From contig NZ_JACHFL010000011.1 of assembly GCF_014201875.1 (NCBI RefSeq), forward strand, positions 87,929 to 151,928: a DNA stretch of 64,000 nt, written 5' to 3'. Both the position numbers and the translations under genes were made by a program. The notes under the pieces were generated by a model, which had not been told where the DNA came from, did not search any database, and worked only from the letters and a program-made list of their open reading frames with translations. The DNA comes from Deinococcus humi. Lineage in GTDB: Bacteria > Deinococcota > Deinococci > Deinococcales > Deinococcaceae. Numbering within the stretch: the stretch's first letter is position 1; each line of letters starts with the position of its first letter. Shown here one piece after another: positions 17,365 through 25,345 of the stretch.

Positions 17365-17648
17365 GGTTGGTCAAGGATAAGGCACGATCTGCTGTCGGGG
17401 TTTTCAGCCTTCAGGCCGTTCCTGCCACTCTTCGAGCGGTGAGCGGAAGGAGGCCCTCCTAAAACCTCTCTGATAACCAGATCTCATCTTTAAACAGAAA
17501 GTGCCAGCTCTATTAAATACTTCGCATTTAAAATATAAGATATTTCACTTCATCAATGAATCTCTTCATCATTCGAGTCCTTGTAAGAAAGGGCTGTTAA
17601 TTTGATGTGTCCGCATTTCATTATCCCGCCAACTTTGGAGGAAGTGTC
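17365..17648. promoter_or_regulatory. AT-rich divergent promoter region of precursor 1 and B1/B2
   Basis: These 284 bases are strikingly AT-rich from about 17480 to 17620, unlike the flanking genes. They must promote the precursor gene rightward and the PqqD-like/B2 genes leftward. A GGAGGAAG ribosome site directly precedes the precursor ATG. I do not assign exact promoter hexamers. Confidence 0.5.
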
Positions 17649-17849
17649 ATGTCTCAGCAAATCACGGCAACCGTCACCCTGCAGTCCATCGACACCGTTC
17701 AGAAGCCCGCCTATGAGCGCCCACAGGTCCAGGACCTTGGTGCGTGGACCGTCGTCACCTTGCAGCTCAGCGGCGGGACGGGTGAGATCGGCTTCGGCAC
17801 TGGCCTGGGCAATCTCCTCGCCGGGAAGCCCAAGAACGGCGGCCTGTAA
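17649..17849 (+). CDS. RiPP-like precursor peptide, lasso-type leader, Gly-rich core (66 aa)
   Basis: The 66-residue peptide starts at the ATG at 17649 behind GGAGGAAG; an ATG at 17607 has no such site. Leader residues 22-39, YERPQVQDLGAWTVVTLQ, fit the lasso pattern (Tyr22, Pro25, Gly31, Thr37) and align without gaps to the peptide at 13609. With Thr37 at -2, the core would be Gln39-Leu66, 28 residues with ten glycines. Glu46 falls at core position 8, where a lasso isopeptide acceptor is expected, so a Gln1-Glu8 ring is formally possible. No cyclase gene is in the window. The gene is followed two bases later by a lipoprotein gene, so they are co-transcribed. The product may be a lasso peptide, a phosphopeptide or simply a cleaved leader-tagged peptide. 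Confidence 0.85.
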   Translation: MSQQITATVTLQSIDTVQKPAYERPQVQDLGAWTVVTLQLSGGTGEIGFGTGLGNLLAGKPKNGGL

Positions 17850-17851
17850 TC

Positions 17852-20125
17852 GTGCGTGCGTTCGCCGGCCTGGGCATCTCCCTGTGTTTACTCCTCGCCG
17901 CCTGTAACCAGGCGCCCAGCGTCACGCCTCCGAACGCGGCGCAGCCCAACTCCTCGATCCAGGTCCTGGGCACCCTGGAGCTGAACGTGGACACCACGCT
18001 GGGCGGCCAGGCGGTCAGCTCAGGTGTCATCCCTGGCATGAGCCTCACCAGAGGGGAGAGCGCAGTCTATGAGGACGCGTTCTATCGGTATGTCAGCGTC
18101 GATTTCGTGATACGCAATCTGTCCTCCACCCCCCGGAGCAACGTGACCCTGCTGGCCATCGGAACGGACGCCACTATTCCTGGCAGCCCTTACAGGGTGT
18201 TCAGGGACGAGAACGGCGAAGGGCTGGATTCAGCGATCGCGGCGGACATTCGTCCGTCTCACGGCTTCGTGGGCCCTGGTGTCCCTGACACGAGTGTGAC
18301 GCGGGCGAGCTTCCAGGCGTACGAGGAAGGGGACGTCTCCCAGCTGAATGGCATTCGCGACATCAAGAACGCGTTCCCCTGGGGCTATGTGGCCACCCGT
18401 GAGGATGGGGGGCGTACCCTTGGGCCCAACGGGACGGCGAACGCAACAGCGAACTTCACCCTTGCCGTTCGCGTCCCCAAAGCCACCAATGTAGCCTCAC
18501 TTGTTATGGCAGTCGCGGTGGTGACGGACAGCGAGATCCGCACCACCCGTGACGTTGTTGAGCGCAACAAGGACCTGGATGGCAATGGCACCGCCACCCG
18601 CGCGAACGCGTTGAGTGTGGCAAACGGGGGGGCGCCCGTCACGGTCGCGACCATGCCAGGAGACCTGGCGATCACGAGCTGCGCGTCTTGCGTCACCACC
18701 AACATCATGAATGTCCGCACCATGGGGACTCAGACAGCGGCCAGCGTCCGCCTGCTTGATCCTGCCCACCGGGCCCAAGTGGCGTTGACGGGCGAGGCCG
18801 TCGCCAACCTTGGCGGCAGCACGTTCGACGCCCTCAGCGCCACGCCGAATGTCAACGACGCGGGGCAGGTGGCGTTCTACTCGACCTTGATGGGAAGCGC
18901 CACCCGTGGCGTCTTCCTGAAATCGGCTGAAGACCTTGCTCCGTCTGCGGTGGCCTGGGCTGGACAGGAGGCGCCTGAGGCTGGGGGCGCGACGTACAAC
19001 ACGTTCGGTACGAGCCCCGTGCTGAATCCAGCTGGTCAGCTTGTGTTCTCTTCCGTGCTGAACAATGGCAGGACCGCGATCTTCGTGGGGACGCCAGACG
19101 CGGTGACCCCGGTCGTGATCCAGGGCCAGGCGGCCCCAGGGACGGCCGGGAGCACCTTCAATGTTGGGCTGAACAACTTCGTGTCCAATGCCGCGGGGCA
19201 GGTGGCTTTCTATTCGCCCCCCGACTCGTCGTCGACGACTGAACTCGTGGGCATCTTCTCAGGCCAGCCGGGCGATCTGACCCGTGTGGTGGTCTCAGGG
19301 GACAGCACTCCAGTCGGTGGGACGTACAGCTTTCCCAGCCCTGTCACACCGACGCTCAACAATGGTGGGGATGTGGCGTTCGTCGCATCCATTACGGGTT
19401 CCTCTCGCGGCAATGGGGGCGTGTTCCTGCAGCAAGGCGGGGCCGTCGCACCCGTGGCCCTCCGGGGGACAACGGGCCAGCAGTTCAGCAGTTTCAACAC
19501 CAACCCACCGGCGCTCAACGACGTGGGGCAGGTGGCTTTCCTGGGGACGTTGAGCGGAGGTGGGCTGGCCGTTGCGATGGGCACCCCTGACAGTCTGACC
19601 ATCCTGGCGCGGCAGAATGCCCAGGCTCCGAATGCCAGTGGCGCGGTGTATGGGGCTCTGGGCGCGCCGGCGATCAATGGCAATGGTCAGGTGGCGTTTC
19701 AGGCAAATCTGAGCGGCGGGACAACCACCGCCGGCATTTTCCTGGGCACGCCGGATTCGGTTCAGATGGTGGCCCTGCAGGGCTCACCTGCGCCGGATGC
19801 TCCGGGACTGACCCTTGGCGCGTTCGGGACCACTGTCGCCCTGAACGACTCCGGGCAGGTGGCATTCACCACCACGCTTTCTGGCAACGGTCAGGCCCTG
19901 TATGTCGGTACGCCTGAGAACCTGAGACTGGTGGCCCGCAAAGGAGACCAGATCGACACCAACCCCAGTCCCGATATCGAAACCCTGAAGACCGTCAACA
20001 GCATCTCCTTCACGTCGGGTTCGGGCGGTCAGGACGGCCGGGCCATGGGCCTGGCGGCGGACGGAACAATCACTTTCCGCGTGACCTTTAGCGATAACTC
20101 AACCGGCGTCTACACTCTCCGCTAA
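17852..20125 (+). CDS. Lipoprotein with shared N-terminal domain and NxGxxAF repeats
   Basis: This 757-residue exported lipoprotein starts at a GTG two bases after the precursor stop. Its signal peptide ends LLLAAC (Cys18). Residues of about 30-270 form the domain shared with the lipoproteins at 1017, 8262 and 12587 (LGTLELNVDT, VDFVIRNLSSTPRSNVTLLAIG, AFPWGYVATREDG, VVTDSEIRTTRDVVE). From about residue 310 there are eight or so repeats of about 50 residues with LNDAGQVAFYSTL-type motifs, the 'NxGxxAF' tandem repeat, likely a beta-propeller. It has the same module and operon position as the lipoprotein behind the other precursor, which suggests that these lipoproteins are partners or targets of the peptides. 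This is inference. Confidence 0.85.
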   Translation: MRAFAGLGISLCLLLAACNQAPSVTPPNAAQPNSSIQVLGTLELNVDTTLGGQAVSSGVIPGMSLTRGESAVYEDAFYRYVSVDFVIRNLSSTPRSNVTLLAIGTDATIPGSPYRVFRDENGEGLDSAIAADIRPSHGFVGPGVPDTSVTRASFQAYEEGDVSQLNGIRDIKNAFPWGYVATREDGGRTLGPNGTANATANFTLAVRVPKATNVASLVMAVAVVTDSEIRTTRDVVERNKDLDGNGTATRANALSVANGGAPVTVATMPGDLAITSCASCVTTNIMNVRTMGTQTAASVRLLDPAHRAQVALTGEAVANLGGSTFDALSATPNVNDAGQVAFYSTLMGSATRGVFLKSAEDLAPSAVAWAGQEAPEAGGATYNTFGTSPVLNPAGQLVFSSVLNNGRTAIFVGTPDAVTPVVIQGQAAPGTAGSTFNVGLNNFVSNAAGQVAFYSPPDSSSTTELVGIFSGQPGDLTRVVVSGDSTPVGGTYSFPSPVTPTLNNGGDVAFVASITGSSRGNGGVFLQQGGAVAPVALRGTTGQQFSSFNTNPPALNDVGQVAFLGTLSGGGLAVAMGTPDSLTILARQNAQAPNASGAVYGALGAPAINGNGQVAFQANLSGGTTTAGIFLGTPDSVQMVALQGSPAPDAPGLTLGAFGTTVALNDSGQVAFTTTLSGNGQALYVGTPENLRLVARKGDQIDTNPSPDIETLKTVNSISFTSGSGGQDGRAMGLAADGTITFRVTFSDNSTGVYTLR

Positions 20126-20141
20126 ATCTTGACACCGTGAA

Positions 20142-20182
20142 GATCACCTGCGTGTCCTCCATGGAGAGGTGTGCAGGTGATC
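20142..20182 (+). terminator. Hairpin after the lipoprotein gene
   Basis: GATCACCTGC pairs with GCAGGTGATC, with an inner CTCCATGGAG palindrome. It lies 16 bases after the stop. There is no clear T-run; it may be a terminator or a processing signal before the kinase remnant. Confidence 0.5.
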
Positions 20183-20276
20183 CTCGTCCTGACGTCCAGC
20201 CGCGCTAGGCTGCCGGAATGCCAGCGGAAGCTCCTGAACGGGCCATACAGGTTTGTACCCCTCGTTCTGTGGCGCC

Positions 20277-20525
20277 ATGACCAGCCATCTCGACCGCTTC
20301 CTGAGCCTGGACGCGGAGATGCACCTGATCGGTCTTGGTCCGGAGACCAGGCCATGGCTGCGGCGCCACTGGGGGTATTCCAGTGGATCAGACCCCAGCC
20401 GCGTTGTGAAGATCCGATCTGGCCCTGTCCCGGACCCTCCGGCCATTAGCCCCCAGCAAGTGCCGGTTGCGGGACTTAACGTGCCGTGCTGGGTGCAGGA
20501 AGGGCAGGTTTGGATCATTCGGGAC
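20277..20525 (+). pseudogene. Second HprK-like kinase, N-terminal fragment cut by IS6
   Basis: The first 83 codons align with the kinase at 14413: FLSLDAEMHLIG versus FLSLDALVTTSG, RRHWGYSSGSDPSRVVKIRSG versus RQQWGYAGVSSPSRKIILRYG, and WVQEGQVWI versus RVRGDELWL. The sequence then runs into the left inverted repeat of the IS6-family element at 20526. The P-loop half is not found on the far side of the element, so the rest was lost rather than just interrupted. It shows that the second precursor/lipoprotein unit once carried its own kinase and that DNA beyond this point, possibly including other pathway genes, has been deleted. Confidence 0.8.
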
Positions 20526-21333
20526 GGTTGTGTTGCCTTAACCAGTTCAGGGTAGGCTGACCGTCCGTGAGCGATGCCAAGCCCTACCGCCATCGCTTTC
20601 CGATGATGATCATCCAACACGCCGTTTGGTTGTACCACCGCTTCCCTCTCAGCTACCGTGACGTGCAGGAATTGCTCCACCAGCGCGATATCCAGGTCAG
20701 CCACGAAACGCTGCGCGAGTGGTGCATAAAATTCGGGCCTCTGTTCGCTGAGGAACTTCGTCAGCGGGAACCCCGCCGGGGTTCCCGCTGGCTTCTAGAC
20801 GAGGTCTGCACAACGGTGGACGGTGTCCGACATTGGTTGTGGCGGGCCGTGGACGAGCACGGCTTCGTGCTTGATATCCTGCTCCAGAGACATCGTGATA
20901 CCGAGGCGGCGAGAACCTTCCTGACCAGGTTGCTTGGCGCATACGGTGTTCCAGACACGATCTGCACTGATCAGCTGCGCAGTTACCGTGCCGCGATTCG
21001 GGAAATCCCGAGCCTCACCAACGTCGATCACTGGCAGGTGATGTCCACTGCACGCTGCAACAACGTCATTGAGCAAGAACACCGGTCTACGCGACGACAA
21101 GAACGATCCCAACAAGGGTTTAAACGGCGGAAACGTGCTCAAGAATTCCTGCGCTTGCATGCCCGGATCACTAACCTCCACCATCATTCACGTACCAGCG
21201 TTCCCGCCACGACTCGAAGAAACAACCAAAACCAAGCCTTCCAGACTTGGTTAACGGTCGCGGCAGGAGTGGTCTGAGATTCAGACCACCCCTGCCCTCA
21301 GTCTGCCGCGAAACAAGTTAAGGCAACACAACC
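20526..21333 (+). mobile_element. IS6-family insertion sequence, intact (808 bp)
   Basis: The element is bounded by perfect 17-bp inverted repeats, GGTTGTGTTGCCTTAAC at 20526-20542 and its complement at 21317-21333. It encloses one full-length DDE transposase. IS6 elements make 8-bp target duplications, but the flanks here are TTCGGGAC and ATCCCAAC, which do not match. That points to an adjacent deletion or recombination between copies, in line with the truncated kinase. It is the only intact copy of this family in the window. Confidence 0.9.
20567..21277 (+). CDS. IS6-family transposase
   Basis: This 236-residue transposase starts at a GTG. It has the IS6 plan: the N-terminal RFPMMIIQHAVWLYHRFPLSYRDVQELL, then catalytic Asp in RWLLDEVCTTV, Asp in CTDQLRSYR and Glu in NNVIEQEHRSTRRQ. 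Length and catalytic residues are normal, so it should be active. It could act in trans on the degenerate copies and perhaps on the 191-bp elements at 58769 and 62510, whose ends resemble its own. Confidence 0.92.
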   Translation: MSDAKPYRHRFPMMIIQHAVWLYHRFPLSYRDVQELLHQRDIQVSHETLREWCIKFGPLFAEELRQREPRRGSRWLLDEVCTTVDGVRHWLWRAVDEHGFVLDILLQRHRDTEAARTFLTRLLGAYGVPDTICTDQLRSYRAAIREIPSLTNVDHWQVMSTARCNNVIEQEHRSTRRQERSQQGFKRRKRAQEFLRLHARITNLHHHSRTSVPATTRRNNQNQAFQTWLTVAAGVV

Positions 21334-21372
21334 ATCCCAACAGCTTTAGCTTGCCAGAGCCGTTTTCCGTTC

Positions 21373-22122
21373 TCAGCGTGGAAGGGTGTCCTGAGTGCGT
21401 GACAGCGTCGCCTCGAAGGCGTAACGGTCTCCCCGGTACAGCGCCGTCACGAACTCGAAGGGTTGGCCTCCCTGGGTACGCGTCAGTTTTTTCAGGCGTA
21501 GCAGGGCGGTCTGAGGCGGGGCGCACAGCATCTGGGTTTCCATGGCACTGGGAAAGACTGCTTCGATGGTCTGGGTGGCATCTCCAATCTTCAGGGCATA
21601 GGTCTCTTCCAGCAGGCGGTAGATGGAGCCGCTGAGGTCATGTTCGCCCAGGGTGGAGAATTGATCGGCCACCAGAAACATCGTCTCCAGCGCCATCGGC
21701 ACCCCATCGGCAAAGCGCAGACGATTGATCTGCCAGACCTGCTGGCGGACATTGAGGTGCAGCACCCCGCGCACCACCTCATCCGGCTTTTGCAGGGACA
21801 CGTTGAGAACCCGCGCGCTCGGCGTCAGACCGCGCCGCTCCATGTCCTCGGTGAAGGAGGCCAGTTCCACCACATTCTCAATCAGTTTGGGCTGACTGAT
21901 GAAGCTGCCCGATCCCTGTACCCGTGTCAGGGTTCCCTCGGCTTCCATCTCGCGCAGGGCGTGGCGGGCAGTCATCCGGCTGACCTGAAAGCGCTCGGCG
22001 AGTTCGCGCTCGGACGGCACCCGGTCACCGGGGTTGAGCTCGCCGCTGAACATCTTTTCTCGGAGATCTCGCTTGACTTGCAGGTAGAGCGGGGAAGCTG
22101 CCTCAGGGGCCATGCGGCTCAT
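21373..22122 (-). CDS. GntR/HutC-family sugar-responsive regulator
   Basis: This 249-residue repressor-type protein has an N-terminal winged helix (PLYLQVKRDLREKMFSGEL, PSERELAERFQVSRMTARHAL, RVQGSGSFI) followed by a UTRA ligand domain (VWQINRLRFADGVPMALETMF, LLRLKKLTRTQGGQPFEF). It is the last gene of the minus-strand sugar operon, overlapping the FGGY kinase gene by four bases. Two matching TGGTATAGACCA-type sites in the divergent promoter region at 26188 and 26399 are its likely operators; HutC-type regulators bind such sequences. The ligand is probably a phosphorylated sugar from this pathway. Confidence 0.9.
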   Translation of the reverse strand: MSRMAPEAASPLYLQVKRDLREKMFSGELNPGDRVPSERELAERFQVSRMTARHALREMEAEGTLTRVQGSGSFISQPKLIENVVELASFTEDMERRGLTPSARVLNVSLQKPDEVVRGVLHLNVRQQVWQINRLRFADGVPMALETMFLVADQFSTLGEHDLSGSIYRLLEETYALKIGDATQTIEAVFPSAMETQMLCAPPQTALLRLKKLTRTQGGQPFEFVTALYRGDRYAFEATLSRTQDTLPR

Positions 22123-23651
22123 TCTTGGCCCTCCTTCCCGGAAAGCGCAAGGGTGGACGCAGCCCTCAACTCTTCACACAATCGCGCATACCCGGACAGC
22201 CAGCGGTGATATTCCGTTTCCAGCACGGCGTATTCGCGGTGACGCTCAGGGTTGGGTGTGGCGACATTTTCGGTCTGCGCTCCGGTGGTGGAGGCGGCGC
22301 GCAGGTCGTGGTGCAGGCCCAGTCCCTGCGCGGCCACCAGCGCCAAACCGCGCAACGTGACCTCGGTGCCAGTGAGCGTCAGGTACGGCACATTCAACAC
22401 GTCGGCCTTGATCCCGTTCCAGAGTGTGCTGACCGCTCCACCGCCCATCACCCGCACCTGCTGCAAGGGTGGACGCGCCGAGAGTGTGCCGAGCTGCCGC
22501 ACCGCGCCACTGAATTCGTAGGCCACCGCCTCCAGTAGGGCGCGGTGCAGGTGGGCTGGACGGTGCGCCAGGGTCAGTCCGTGCCAGCCGCCCTGCAAGG
22601 CGGGCGTGTCTGGGCAGGCGCGGCCCAGTGCGTGCGGTGAGAAATACAGGCCCCGGTTGGGCGGCACAAGGCTGGCCCGCGCGTCCAGCGCCGCGTAATC
22701 GCCGCCGCCAAACTCATCCACGAACCAGCGGTGCGTGAGGCCGCTGCCGTTGATGTACATCAGCGCGTACCAGTCGTCCGGCCCCAGTGGGCTGGCAATA
22801 GGTTGCAGCGTGAGGCTGGGATCGGCAGGATAGCCACGCGAATACTGGGTGAAGACGCTGTAGCTTCCGGCGATGTCCAGGGCAATCGCCGGATCACTGA
22901 GGCCCGCGCCCAGAAAGCCTGCCGCCGAGTCGCCCACTCCGGCGAAGATCGGTACCCCGGCCCGCAGCCCGATCTGATCAGCGGCGGCTCCGCTCAGGTG
23001 GCCCACCACGTCGTTTGCCGCCACAATGCGCGGTACCTGATCGGGCGAGACGCCGAAGGCCGCGAGCAGCTCCGCGTCCCAGTCCCGCTGGGCGGTGTGG
23101 GCCACACCGAACCATGTCAGATAAGTGGAGTCTATGAACGCGGCCTCCGCCGTCTGGGCCGAGAGCCGACCTACGACGTAGCTCGCCAGCGTGGACAGTT
23201 TGGCGATCCGGCGCGCCATCTCAGGCTGCTCGCGCTTCCACCAGCGCAGACGTGGCGCACTGATGGGTCTGGCCCCGATGCGCTGGGGCAGCCAGTCCTG
23301 CTCCGCATTCCACACCTGCTCGAGATCAGCCTGATAGCGGCGGTCCAGGGTAGAGGGAAACCACGGCGACAGCGCCTCGCCCGCCGCGTCCAGGGCCATC
23401 ACGCCGCCCATCTGCCCGGAGACGCTTAGGGCGGCAATGCTACGCTGGGGCACTTGCTCCATGACCTCGCGCAAAACCCGCAAGGCCCCCGCGTAGATTC
23501 CGTCCGCCTTCTGCTCGGCCACCCCTGGCGCGGGCTGGTGCATCGGCGTCGGCGTGGTGGCCAGGGCAAGCACTGTCCCCCCAGCGTCCAGCACGCCTGC
23601 TTTAATCACGCTGGTTCCCAGATCAAGGCACAGCATCAGCGGGGCGCTCAT
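22119..23651 (-). CDS. FGGY-family carbohydrate kinase
   Basis: This 510-residue kinase of the FGGY type (xylulokinase-like) has LCLDLGTSVIKAGVLD at the N-terminus, SVSGQMGGVMALD, AGVGDSAAGFLGAGL, and the C-terminal ATP-site VRVMGGGAVSTLWNGIKADVL with TEVTLRGLALVAA. It phosphorylates a sugar or polyol in the cytoplasm; the substrate cannot be read from sequence. It overlaps the upstream dehydrogenase gene and the downstream GntR gene by four bases each. Context suggests that it works on a ketose made by the two dehydrogenases of the same operon. Confidence 0.88.
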   Translation of the reverse strand: MSAPLMLCLDLGTSVIKAGVLDAGGTVLALATTPTPMHQPAPGVAEQKADGIYAGALRVLREVMEQVPQRSIAALSVSGQMGGVMALDAAGEALSPWFPSTLDRRYQADLEQVWNAEQDWLPQRIGARPISAPRLRWWKREQPEMARRIAKLSTLASYVVGRLSAQTAEAAFIDSTYLTWFGVAHTAQRDWDAELLAAFGVSPDQVPRIVAANDVVGHLSGAAADQIGLRAGVPIFAGVGDSAAGFLGAGLSDPAIALDIAGSYSVFTQYSRGYPADPSLTLQPIASPLGPDDWYALMYINGSGLTHRWFVDEFGGGDYAALDARASLVPPNRGLYFSPHALGRACPDTPALQGGWHGLTLAHRPAHLHRALLEAVAYEFSGAVRQLGTLSARPPLQQVRVMGGGAVSTLWNGIKADVLNVPYLTLTGTEVTLRGLALVAAQGLGLHHDLRAASTTGAQTENVATPNPERHREYAVLETEYHRWLSGYARLCEELRAASTLALSGKEGQE

Positions 23652-25345
23652 GGGCGGATCGCTTCCGGTCCATCAGGCCGCGCGAATTGCGCGAACAGGG
23701 CCTTCTCGGCGGCTTTCGTCCAGCGCCCCTCGCGCAGACGAGCGTGAACCGTGGGAGCCACCGCTAACAACTCCTCCAGCCCCAGCAGCGGCAAATCCAG
23801 CAGCGGTGGATACACGATGATCTTGCCGGTGTAGCGCCCGTCCATCACGGCAGCCAGCCCCTCCCGCGCCGCCCGCAGGCCGCACACTGCCGCGATGACC
23901 GATGTGGCTTCCAACTCACCGCTCAGTGTTTTTTGAATTACCCGGCGCTGATCAGCCATGGTGGAGCCGCTGGTGCCGGTAAACTCGGCGCGGAAGTGGG
24001 CGACGTTTTGCAGTGGCAGGCACAGGCTTTGGCCTTCTGGAATGCCTGCGAAGAGGGCCAGCAGCCCATCCTGGCGGAGAAAACCAGCAGCGTACTGCAT
24101 CTCAGTCACGCTGGGAATATTCACCACCACATCGTCAAAACCACCCAACCGCCGCGCTTCTGCCTCCAGAAGGCCCGGTTGCTGCACGGGGCTGATGAGC
24201 TTCAGCGTGATGCCACGTTCGGCCGCCCGCTCTGCGAAGGACGTCTTCAATTCCAAGAGCCGCGCCACCCCTCGGTTGGTAGCAACGATGGTGCTGGGTG
24301 GAGTTGGCAGACTCAGGGCGCGTTCCAGATGCATCCGGCCCATCGCTCCGCCCGCGCCGTGGATCAGCAACGTGCCGCCGGGGCGCAATTCGGCTCGGTG
24401 TTCACCGTAAGCGGCGCTGATGTCTGGTCCTGCCTGACCTACCAGGCTGATCGGTTCATAGTGCAATCGACTGGCGTCCACATTGGTTTCATAGCGCCGC
24501 GTGTTGTCTACCGAGACACTCAAGTTCAGCAGCCCACCTCGCGAGAGGAGCGGCAGTGCAAGTTCGGGAAGACCATCGGTTGGGTCAAGCAGGATGATGT
24601 CGTCAAAGGTCTGTGAACCGTCTAACACGTCTGCCAGTTCGGCTGCCCTGACCGCATGACCCTTTGTGCCCAGCGTCTGCGCATAGTCCCGCGCTTCTCC
24701 ACTCAGAACCACCTCACCGCTTGCGAATGTGGGGAGCACAAACCCCGCCGCCGCACTGTCCCCATGAATCCAGAGGCGTCCGCCCTTCAGGGGCCGGAGT
24801 CGCCGTTTGGGCTGATAGGCCATCTCCACGCAGGCCCACGGCTCGGTGACGGCCACGTCCGCGAGACTGAGCCGCCCATCCGGGTCCAGGTCATCTACCG
24901 AAAAGACGTAGGGCCCACCGTCGCCTTCAAGGACATCGCTGCCCAGCACCAGATACTCGGTCAGGCCGCCGGGCAGCGTCACCCCGAAGCAGCGGCGCTC
25001 GCCCCCCACGAACGCGTCGGGTTGCAGGGCCAGCCGCTGACCCACCCGGTACGTCCCGCGCCGCTGCTGACCCACCGCCACCACGGTCAGCGCGACTTCA
25101 TGGCCCAGGCGGGTAGGCTGCGCCGCCAGGTCACGTCCGCGCAGCAGGGGATAGCTGGCTCCCAGCCGCAGCATCTTGCCATCCGAGGCGCACAGCGTCA
25201 CCGCGTCCACCCTGACGAGCAGCTCATCAGGGCCAGGGTTGGGAATGGCTTCCAACACCGGCTGTCCACCAACGCCCACGCCGCTCAGTCCGCCTCCGAA
25301 GAACGGCCATGAGAGCATGGGATCCTCCACCTGGGCACACTTCAC
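23648..25345 (-). CDS. Long zinc-type medium-chain dehydrogenase
   Basis: This 565-residue protein has the MDR/alcohol-dehydrogenase fold. The catalytic part shows LCASDGKMLRLG, RLGHEVALTVVAVG and GGLTEYLVLG. The nucleotide-binding part shows GGTLLIHGAGGAMGR. It is about 200 residues longer than ordinary MDR enzymes, with an extra segment between the GroES-like part and the Rossmann fold (about residues 180-320). This resembles sorbose-1-phosphate reductase-like proteins. It probably oxidises or reduces a sugar phosphate or polyol. A GTG at 25345 overlaps the SDR stop (GTGA); an ATG at 25318 is an alternative start. The exact substrate is unknown. Confidence 0.8.
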   Translation of the reverse strand: MKCAQVEDPMLSWPFFGGGLSGVGVGGQPVLEAIPNPGPDELLVRVDAVTLCASDGKMLRLGASYPLLRGRDLAAQPTRLGHEVALTVVAVGQQRRGTYRVGQRLALQPDAFVGGERRCFGVTLPGGLTEYLVLGSDVLEGDGGPYVFSVDDLDPDGRLSLADVAVTEPWACVEMAYQPKRRLRPLKGGRLWIHGDSAAAGFVLPTFASGEVVLSGEARDYAQTLGTKGHAVRAAELADVLDGSQTFDDIILLDPTDGLPELALPLLSRGGLLNLSVSVDNTRRYETNVDASRLHYEPISLVGQAGPDISAAYGEHRAELRPGGTLLIHGAGGAMGRMHLERALSLPTPPSTIVATNRGVARLLELKTSFAERAAERGITLKLISPVQQPGLLEAEARRLGGFDDVVVNIPSVTEMQYAAGFLRQDGLLALFAGIPEGQSLCLPLQNVAHFRAEFTGTSGSTMADQRRVIQKTLSGELEATSVIAAVCGLRAAREGLAAVMDGRYTGKIIVYPPLLDLPLLGLEELLAVAPTVHARLREGRWTKAAEKALFAQFARPDGPEAIRP

